Positions 1 through 5,722 of a stretch of DNA of 6,686 bases are shown piece by piece. Under the pieces are notes generated by a model that saw nothing but the letters and a program-made list of their open reading frames with translations, searched no databases and was not told the DNA's origin. The number at the start of each line of letters is the position of its first letter. Position 1 is the first letter of the stretch. The position numbers were made by a program, and so were the translations under genes. Origin of the DNA: Bacteroidota bacterium (GTDB taxonomy: Bacteria > Bacteroidota > Bacteroidia > J057); contig RDXT01000662.1 of NCBI GenBank assembly GCA_004292985.1, positions 1 to 6,686 on the forward strand, read 5' to 3'.

Positions 1-1007
1 GCCTCCAGCGTTTGTCCGTCCTTTTCAAGGCTGAGGCAGAGGCGGTATAAGTTCGGTGTTTCGCTGCTCCAGAGGGCTACCTGCTGCAAAAGCGTATCGA
101 TATGCAACTCCTGGTCCTGACCTTTGGGAGGCAGACGCAGTGTGCGACGGTGCTCAGCAAGCCATTCACCTGAAGGACTTAATATCTTGATTTTCAATGC
201 AATAGAATCATTCGCTTCACCCTCGTTTCGTATCCAGACCCTGGTGCTGACATTTGCATCGCGGTACAGGCTATCAGGCTGGGTCAGCACCTCCACATCG
301 CGGATATAGGCCTGTGGCCGGGCAACCAGCGACACATTGCGAAAGATTCCACCCAGCCGCCAGTAGTCCTGGTCTTCGAGGTAGGAGCCATCGGACCAGC
401 GGATTACCTCCACCGTGAGGGTATTTTCGCCGGGGCTTAAAAAAGACGTGATGCGGAATTCGGCGGGGGTAAAACTATCTTCATGGTAGCCCACTTTCCG
501 GCCATTTACCCAGAGATAAAAAGCGGATTCTACTCCCTCAAAGCGCATAAATACTTCGTTATCAGCCCATTGTGCCGGGAGGGAAAAACGATGGCGGTAA
601 AGGCCGGTTTCGTTGGTATCCGTTGCGATCAGGGGTGGTTTGGCCGGGAAGGGCATAATAATGTTGCGGTACATGGGGATGCCATAGCCCTGGCGGTGCC
701 AGCAGGAAGGAACCGGAATAAAGGCCCAGTCTTCGTCGGGGTAGTCTGTCTCGTAAAAACCCTCCGGTACCTGCGAAGGATGCGTCAGAAAACGGAACTG
801 CCAGTCACCGTTGAGAGACAGCACCCGGCCGGAGGAGACAGGCCAGGCCGCCAGCGCCTCTGACTCCGTAGCGCAGGGCGTAAATGTGGCATGAACCGGC
901 TCGGTTCCTATCCGGAAAACAGCTGTATTCTCCCAGTCATTTTGGGCCTTAAGAAGCAGAGATGAAAGAAGCAGGCAGGTAAAAAGCGGGTAGTATAACG
1001 CACGCAT
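1..1007 (-). CDS. Secreted GH2 beta-galactosidase, N-terminal part (runs off the left edge)
   Basis: Glycoside hydrolase family 2, LacZ-type, expected to hydrolyse terminal beta-galactosides in the periplasm or outside the cell. 335 complete codons are in the window, open to the edge. Residues 1-21 form a signal peptide with a leucine-rich core and likely cleavage after LLLKA, before QNDWEN. About residues 45-225 are the jelly-roll sugar-binding domain: DWEN near residue 24, the PSCWHRQGYG stretch, and RNI with Asn115, which aligns with E. coli LacZ Asn102. RWSDGSYLEDQD begins at 203, and its Asp206 aligns with LacZ Asp201. From about 230 an immunoglobulin-like domain begins, ending at the edge with WSSETPNLYRL. 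The catalytic acid/base and nucleophile glutamates lie in the unseen TIM barrel, so activity cannot be judged here. The ATG at 1007 is chosen because the signal peptide begins directly there. It is divergent from the next gene. GH2 mannosidase or glucuronidase is less likely given the LacZ-specific motifs. Confidence 0.93.
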   Translation of the reverse strand, partial: MRALYYPLFTCLLLSSLLLKAQNDWENTAVFRIGTEPVHATFTPCATESEALAAWPVSSGRVLSLNGDWQFRFLTHPSQVPEGFYETDYPDEDWAFIPVPSCWHRQGYGIPMYRNIIMPFPAKPPLIATDTNETGLYRHRFSLPAQWADNEVFMRFEGVESAFYLWVNGRKVGYHEDSFTPAEFRITSFLSPGENTLTVEVIRWSDGSYLEDQDYWRLGGIFRNVSLVARPQAYIRDVEVLTQPDSLYRDANVSTRVWIRNEGEANDSIALKIKILSPSGEWLAEHRRTLRLPPKGQDQELHIDTLLQQVALWSSETPNLYRLCLSLEKDGQTLE

Positions 1008-1054
1008 GAGGTAAAGATATGCACAGTCCCCTCACTTTCTATACCTTTTTCTCG

Positions 1055-1061
1055 TATTTTG
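1055..1061 (+). promoter_or_regulatory. Weak candidate -7 element in the divergent intergenic region
   Basis: The 82 bases between the two divergent starts (1008-1089) must hold the 5' signals of both genes. On the plus strand TATTTTG is close to the Bacteroidota -7 consensus TAnnTTTG, one T short. It would place transcription start about 20 bases before the ATG at 1090. I see no TTTG/TTG at the right distance upstream, so this is a tentative call. Neither start has a Shine-Dalgarno sequence, which is normal in this phylum. Confidence 0.2.
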
Positions 1062-1089
1062 GTATGTAAACCCTCACATCCGGACTCCT

Positions 1090-3846
1090 ATGAACCGATT
1101 TTACCTCATATTATTCGTTTCATGCCTCGCACACCTGCCGCAATTCCTTTCCGCCCAGAAAGAAGGCAATATCTGGGTCGTGGGTAACAGTTGGGGCGGC
1201 GCTCCAGGATATGCCGTCAATTTTAATACCCAGCCCCCTTCCATTGACTCCGGATTTCAGATTGAGTATCCCTACCTCTCTTCGATCTGCGACAGCGCCG
1301 GGAATCTGCTGTTTTACACCGAAGGGCAATACATCCACAACGCCCAGCACATGATCCTCAACGGCCAGCCCCTGGCCCCTCCGGCGATCCAGGCAGTGTC
1401 CATTGTGCCGCAACCCAAAAGCAAAAAATACTACGTAATTACGACCTGGGCCGACGGGTTGATTGCGGAGAAACGGTTTACGGTGGTGGATATGTCGCTG
1501 AATAATGGATCGGGAGGCATTGTAGGCACGCCTCAGACCTTTTCCACCACCGGACAAGACTGGCATGTAGCATCCAAAGGCTATTGCAATGGCCAGTACT
1601 ATTGGGTGATTATCTCTGATTATGTCCCCGGAACCAACCAGCACCGCCTGCTGGCCTATAAAATTGACGAAAATGGCCTCAATCTGCAACCGGTCATCAG
1701 CACAACGCAGAGCACCCAGGCCTTCGGTATCCGCTTTTCGCCCGGAAGCGATAAAATTGCCTTTTACGGAAGCAATGTGGTCTTTCTGGCTGACTTCAAC
1801 CGCGAAACGGGCGTGATCAGCAATGAAGTTCCCCTCAACCTTTCTTATGGGGACTTCGATTTTTCCCCCAGCGGGCGCTATCTCTATCATGCCAGCCTCA
1901 TCGGCATATCTGCCGGGCAGCCGGGCGACTTTCTGTACTCCGTCATTTCTCAGTTAGACCTGGAGGCAGGCTCTTACCAGGCCATTATTAACTCGAAAAC
2001 CATTGTATATCAAGGCAGTCAGCAGACAGGTAATGGCGTGCTGGGTACGCAGGTGGGTCCTGACGGACGGGTGTATTTTTATAAATCGCGCCCTGACCTG
2101 TATCAGCCCAGCCTGTCTGCCATTCTGTTTCCGGAAGTGGGCGGCACGGGCTGCACCTATGTACAGGACCTGATTTTGCTGCCTTCTGCCTTTCCCAATG
2201 GATATGCGATCCGGGCACCCTTTTTACCGGCCAATTTTTTCGATCCGGGGCGCTTTACCGTCGCAGCAGCCGAATATGCCGGTGCAGATGCCGTGGTTTG
2301 CCCGGATGAAGTGGCCAATCTGGGTACGCCTCCCGTGCAGGGCTACAGCTACGGCTGGCTGGCGACAGACTATCTCTCTGATCCTCAGGCTCCCCAGACC
2401 TCGTTTTTATTTCCGGGACCTTTGTACCAGGATACCACGCTGTTTTATATCCGCAGCAGCAGTCTGGGCAAATGCACCTATGAAGATACGGTAGCCGTGC
2501 GGGTGGAGCGCCTGCCGCTGCCGCCTCAGATTGGAGGTAGCCGCTCTGTGTGCCCACGCGTGGTGGGTGTGGAATACTGGATCAACCAGCCGCAGGACAG
2601 TGTCACCTACGAATGGACGGTAAATGGCGGAACCCTCGTTTCGGGACAGGGAAGCGACAGCATACGGGTAGATTGGGGGCCTTACAACAACCAGGCGAGC
2701 ATCAGCGTGCGTCCGCGCCTTCCCAATGGCTGCGATGCGCCGGAGGTGTATTTTCCGGTGCGCATCAATCCGGAGCTGGACACCGAAACGCCGCGCGGAC
2801 CGGATTCCCTCTGTGCGGAGGCCCGGACCAATGTACCCTACGGCATCACCCGCACCAACGGCTCTGTATATACCTGGGGCTGTGCAGGGGCAGACATAGC
2901 CAGCGGGCAGGGCAGTGCTCAGATTGCACTCACATTTCCCGGCGCGGGCCTTTACAAACTCTGGGTGCAGGAGCAGAGTGTGACCATTGATACGATCTGC
3001 TACGGCGTTTCCGATACCTTATATATAGAGGTGTTTACTGATACTTCGAAGGTACAACTGGTATCTGTGAGCACCCTTGAAACAGATGAGCGGCAGATCG
3101 AAGTGCGCTGGAACAAGCTCCCCCACCTGCGCCCCCTGAGCGACCTGAACCTATGGCGGCGCAGCGCGGGTGGGAACTGGCAGCAGGTAGCTGCTTTGCC
3201 CGGCGGTAGCAGCGGCTCTTATACGGATGGCCCCTTGGACACCGACGCGCAAACCTTTGAATATCAAATTTTTAGCTCCAACGAATGCCGAACAGATATG
3301 CCCTCAGATACGCACCGGAGCATCCTGCTGGAAGGCGAGGGCGACACCCTGACTGATGAAATCCGCCTGAGCTGGACACCCTACGAAGGCTGGCCCGTGA
3401 ATGCCTATGTGATCTACCGCCAACTCGATGGAGAGAGCAGTTTGCAGGCCGTAGATACTGTCGCGGGCAATGTGCTGAGTATGGTGTATGCAAATGGTCT
3501 CGATGGTTTTGTGCACAGGTACCGTATCAAAGCCCTTGCTGCACAGGGCGCTGTGTTTTCCTGGTCCAATGATACCGTTTTCGAGTTCCGTCATCCGGTT
3601 TTTATCCCGAATGTCTTCACGCCCAATGGAGATGTGACCGGGGAGCGCTGGGTCGTGGAGAAGCTCGAACGTTACCCGGAAAACCATGTATTGATCCTGG
3701 ACCGCTGGGGCAGGAAGGTATTTGAGCAGCCGGGCTATCAGAATGACTGGCGGGGTGAAGGGCTGCCGGAAGGGGTGTATTTTTATTCGCTGGTGTTAAA
3801 GCCGGGTGATGCCGCAAAGCGCGGGAGTCTGACGCTGCTGCGGTAA
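1090..3846 (+). CDS. Exported multi-domain protein with T9SS type B (CHU_C / gliding-associated) C-terminal domain
   Basis: 918 residues, complete. Residues 1-22 are a signal peptide ending LSA before QKEG. About 25-390 resemble the beta-propeller-like region common in Bacteroidota T9SS cargo: NIWVVGNSWG, GNLLFYTEG, SIVPQPKSKKYYVIT, YCNGQYYWVI and FSPSGRYLY are its repeating blade-like phrases. About 390-474 is an Ig-like module (VVCPDEVANLG, then YGWLATDYLSDP). About 478-560 and 565-650 are PKD/Ig-like modules, each with YxW-type cores (TYEWTV, VYTWGC). About 654-750 and 750-835 are fibronectin-III-like (IEVRWNKL, IRLSWTPYEGWPVNAYVIYR). Residues 838-918 are the sorting domain: FIPNVFTPNGD, ILDRWGRKVFE, NDWRGEGLPEGVYFYSL, ending SLTLLR. 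In the known family this domain sends cargo through the T9SS to the surface or medium. The actual ligand or activity is unknown; no catalytic motif is visible. The start is fixed by the signal peptide. Confidence 0.9.
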   Translation: MNRFYLILFVSCLAHLPQFLSAQKEGNIWVVGNSWGGAPGYAVNFNTQPPSIDSGFQIEYPYLSSICDSAGNLLFYTEGQYIHNAQHMILNGQPLAPPAIQAVSIVPQPKSKKYYVITTWADGLIAEKRFTVVDMSLNNGSGGIVGTPQTFSTTGQDWHVASKGYCNGQYYWVIISDYVPGTNQHRLLAYKIDENGLNLQPVISTTQSTQAFGIRFSPGSDKIAFYGSNVVFLADFNRETGVISNEVPLNLSYGDFDFSPSGRYLYHASLIGISAGQPGDFLYSVISQLDLEAGSYQAIINSKTIVYQGSQQTGNGVLGTQVGPDGRVYFYKSRPDLYQPSLSAILFPEVGGTGCTYVQDLILLPSAFPNGYAIRAPFLPANFFDPGRFTVAAAEYAGADAVVCPDEVANLGTPPVQGYSYGWLATDYLSDPQAPQTSFLFPGPLYQDTTLFYIRSSSLGKCTYEDTVAVRVERLPLPPQIGGSRSVCPRVVGVEYWINQPQDSVTYEWTVNGGTLVSGQGSDSIRVDWGPYNNQASISVRPRLPNGCDAPEVYFPVRINPELDTETPRGPDSLCAEARTNVPYGITRTNGSVYTWGCAGADIASGQGSAQIALTFPGAGLYKLWVQEQSVTIDTICYGVSDTLYIEVFTDTSKVQLVSVSTLETDERQIEVRWNKLPHLRPLSDLNLWRRSAGGNWQQVAALPGGSSGSYTDGPLDTDAQTFEYQIFSSNECRTDMPSDTHRSILLEGEGDTLTDEIRLSWTPYEGWPVNAYVIYRQLDGESSLQAVDTVAGNVLSMVYANGLDGFVHRYRIKALAAQGAVFSWSNDTVFEFRHPVFIPNVFTPNGDVTGERWVVEKLERYPENHVLILDRWGRKVFEQPGYQNDWRGEGLPEGVYFYSLVLKPGDAAKRGSLTLLR

Positions 3847-3849
3847 TGC

Positions 3850-3880
3850 TTGCTCAGCTTCTCACTTATGCCTAATTTCG
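3850..3880 (+). promoter_or_regulatory. Candidate Bacteroidota promoter for leuC
   Basis: TTG at 3850-3852 (CTTG from 3849) is followed after 20 bases by TAATTTCG at 3873-3880. The phylum's promoter consensus is TTTG or TTG, about 19-21 bases, then TAnnTTTG; the -7 box here has one mismatch (C for T). Transcription would start near 3887, leaving a leader of about 16 bases before the leuC ATG. This lets leuC be expressed independently of the upstream exoprotein gene, whose stop codon is at 3844-3846. Predicted from sequence only. Confidence 0.35.
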
Positions 3881-3902
3881 CCCTTCTAACGACCTGCTGT
3901 CC

Positions 3903-5303
3903 ATGGCTTCAACTCTTTTCGACAAAATCTGGGATGCGCACATTGTCTCCCGCACCGGCGGAGGGCCTGATGTCCTCTACATAGACCGCCATTTTATTCA
4001 TGAAGTGACGAGTCCTCAGGCATTTACGGGCCTGCGCAAGAGGGGCGTTCCGGTACACCGGCCTAAGCAGACCATCGCAACGGCCGACCACAATGTACCC
4101 ACCGAAAACCAGCACTTGCCCATCAAAGAGCAACTCTCGCGCGAGCAGGTGCAGGCCCTGGTGCAAAACTGCGCAGATTTTGGCGTCGAACTCTATGGAC
4201 TGGGACACCCCTGGCAGGGAATTGTGCATGTGATCGGGCCAGAACTGGGCATCACCCAGCCGGGTATGACCATCGTCTGCGGCGACAGCCACACCTCTAC
4301 GCATGGCGCTTTCGGAGCAGTAGCCTTCGGGATCGGCACCAGCGAAGTAGAGCAGGCCCTGGCCTCCCAGTGTATCCTGAAAGACAAACCCCGCAAAATG
4401 CGCATCACCGTAGAGGGTGAACTGGGCAGGGGTGTATCCGCCAAAGACATCATTCTGTATATCATCGCTCAACTCTCGGCTTCGGGCGGTACCGGGTATT
4501 TTGTCGAGTATGCAGGCGCTGCCATCCGCAGCCTGAGTATGGAAGCCCGGATGACCATTTGCAACATGAGCATCGAAATGGGCGCACGCGGCGGCCTGAT
4601 TGCCCCCGACGATACGACCTTTGAATACGTAAAAGGCCGCGAGTTTGCCCCTAAAGGGGCTGAGTGGGAACAGGCCCTCGCCTACTGGAAGACCCTTCGC
4701 ACAGATGAAGACGCCGTTTTTGACTGCGAATATACCTTCAGGGCCGAAGACATCGGGCCGATGGTAACCTATGGCACCAATCCGGGCATGGGCGTGACCG
4801 TGGACAGCCACATCCCACGTCTGGAGGACATGCCCAACGACAGCGAAAAAACAGCCTTGCAGAAGGCATTGACCTATATGGGCCTCGAAGAGGGTGCGCC
4901 CATCATGGGGCAAAAGGTGGATTATGTATTTATCGGATCCTGCACCAACTCCCGCATCGAAGATCTGCGCGAGGTGGCCGCCTTTGTCAATGGCAAGAAA
5001 AAAGCGCAGGACGTGCAGGTGATGATGGTACCGGGTTCGCAGCAGGTGCGCAAACAGGCGCAGGCCGAAGGACTGGACCGCATTCTGGCCGAAGCAGGCT
5101 TTATCCTCCGCGACCCGGGCTGCTCAGCTTGTCTGGGGATGAACGAGGATAAGATTCCGGCGGGTAAATATTGTATATCTACCTCCAACCGCAACTTTGA
5201 AGGCCGCCAGGGCCCCGGTGCCCGCACATTTCTGGCAAGTCCGCTCACAGCCGCTGCAGCTGCGCTGGAGGGCCGGATTGTGGATATCCGCGAGCAGCTC
5301 TGA
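3903..5303 (+). CDS. leuC: 3-isopropylmalate dehydratase large subunit (LeuC)
   Basis: Cytoplasmic [4Fe-4S] aconitase-family enzyme that, with the small subunit LeuD, isomerises 2-isopropylmalate to 3-isopropylmalate in leucine biosynthesis. 466 residues, the same length as E. coli LeuC and complete at both ends. The cluster ligands fall at the E. coli positions: Cys347 in GSCTNSR, and Cys407 and Cys410 in DPGCSACLG. Other family signatures are DHNVPT at 62-67, CGDSHTSTHGAFGAVAFGIG from 126, and SNRNFEGRQG at 428-437 near the C-terminus, part of the substrate-binding region. The start MASTLFDKIWDAHIV matches the usual LeuC N-terminus, so the ATG at 3903 is secure; there is no Shine-Dalgarno sequence. 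It is isolated: no leuD, leuA or leuB follows in the next 1.4 kb, although these commonly adjoin leuC. The sequence shows no frameshift or missing key residue. Homoaconitase is a less likely alternative given length and motifs. Confidence 0.97.
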   Translation: MASTLFDKIWDAHIVSRTGGGPDVLYIDRHFIHEVTSPQAFTGLRKRGVPVHRPKQTIATADHNVPTENQHLPIKEQLSREQVQALVQNCADFGVELYGLGHPWQGIVHVIGPELGITQPGMTIVCGDSHTSTHGAFGAVAFGIGTSEVEQALASQCILKDKPRKMRITVEGELGRGVSAKDIILYIIAQLSASGGTGYFVEYAGAAIRSLSMEARMTICNMSIEMGARGGLIAPDDTTFEYVKGREFAPKGAEWEQALAYWKTLRTDEDAVFDCEYTFRAEDIGPMVTYGTNPGMGVTVDSHIPRLEDMPNDSEKTALQKALTYMGLEEGAPIMGQKVDYVFIGSCTNSRIEDLREVAAFVNGKKKAQDVQVMMVPGSQQVRKQAQAEGLDRILAEAGFILRDPGCSACLGMNEDKIPAGKYCISTSNRNFEGRQGPGARTFLASPLTAAAAALEGRIVDIREQL

Positions 5304-5477
5304 GAAGCGCTTAAGGCCCCCGCTGGCGCATATGTTGCCATACTTCCCCATGCTGGAATCCCAGAAGGGTAACACCTGCGGCTTCCGGGTCAGCCATTTT
5401 TTAGGGTCTTTTCCGGCTACTTCTGCCAAATGCCGTGACCAACCATTGGTCCATGTAAGATTAAACGCATATTTAGT
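5304..5477 (-). pseudogene. Possible gene relic: coding-like open frame downstream of leuC
   Basis: On the minus strand a frame stays open from just after a TAA at 5478-5480 through 58 codons to the leuC stop, then continues antisense into leuC until 5124. It reads plausibly as protein (SRHLAEVAGKDPKKWLTRKP, then QVLPFWDSSMGKYGNICASG) but has no ATG; the first usable start would be TTG at 5427-5429. By hand count 5304-5453 is about 55% GC, like the genes here, against about 37% for the rest of the spacer. I do not recognise the family. A truncated relic fits best; a short expressed gene or chance are alternatives. Confidence 0.2.
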
Positions 5478-5494
5478 TTAAGTTTCAGATTTTC

Positions 5495-5545
5495 TGCCTG
5501 ATAAATCAAATTATTGCACGAAAAGGGAACGGTTTTTGTCAGGCA
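5495..5545. repeat. Inverted repeat able to form an 11-base-pair stem
   Basis: TGCCTGATAAA at 5495-5505 pairs with TTTGTCAGGCA at 5535-5545: ten Watson-Crick pairs and one U-G pair in plus-strand RNA, closing a 29-base loop. No T-run follows on the plus strand, so it does not look like a standard terminator. It could be a structured leader or RNA, a protein-binding site, or a mobile-element trace; nothing visible decides between them. Confidence 0.45.
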
Positions 5546-5722
5546 AGGGAAGGATTCTAACCAATGATGCAGTTATGAACTAATTCTTACATTTCCTTTT
5601 TCATTCCCCCTTCTGTAATTCCAACCACGTCTATCCGTTTCCCTGACGGAAAGGGCAATTTTTTTTCCAAAGTTTCAGGTTTCGTTGTTTCATTTCCGGA
5701 AAACCGTTCTTACATTAACCGA

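Larger units (their letters stand above)
5304..5722. other. Intergenic spacer of 419 bases between leuC and the next exported-protein gene
   Basis: No convincing intact gene on either strand. The first 150 bases are GC-rich and coding-like (see the relic entry). The remaining 269 bases are AT-rich and contain a TTAAAC/GTTTAA inverted repeat (5461-5466 and 5476-5481), a GACCAA/TTGGTC mini-hairpin just before it (5437-5442 and 5446-5451), the long stem at 5495-5545, and a run of eight T at 5659-5666. The promoter of the right-edge gene should lie in the distal part, but no clear TTTG plus TAnnTTTG pair is visible; TACATTTC at 5588-5595 is the nearest -7-like match and lacks an upstream partner. 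No canonical intrinsic terminator for leuC is seen. Confidence 0.6.

Noticed and set aside
483..863. 126-codon open frame on the plus strand
   Set aside because: Antisense to the GH2 gene, whose LacZ motifs run through this region on the minus strand.
1012..1019. TATCTTTA on the minus strand as a -7 box for the GH2 gene
   Set aside because: It ends five bases before the start codon, so transcription would begin at or after the ATG; no matching upstream TTG is seen.
1120..1890. 256-codon open frame on the minus strand opposite the exported multi-domain protein
   Set aside because: Shadow of the 918-residue gene, which has a signal peptide and known domains in the opposite frame.
3909..4913. 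334-codon open frame on the minus strand opposite leuC
   Set aside because: It lies entirely antisense to a complete, fully conserved leuC and its translation has no recognisable domain; long antisense frames arise here from leuC codon usage.
5634..5666. Possible terminator: TCCGT/ACGGA hairpin followed by eight T
   Set aside because: The five-base-pair stem (5634-5638 with 5646-5650) is separated from the T-run by eight bases and lies about 330 bases after leuC, so it does not have the form of an intrinsic terminator.
5304..5722. A truncated leuD after leuC
   Set aside because: None of the six frames in the spacer shows LeuD-like sequence; the only long open frame there is on the minus strand and does not resemble LeuD.
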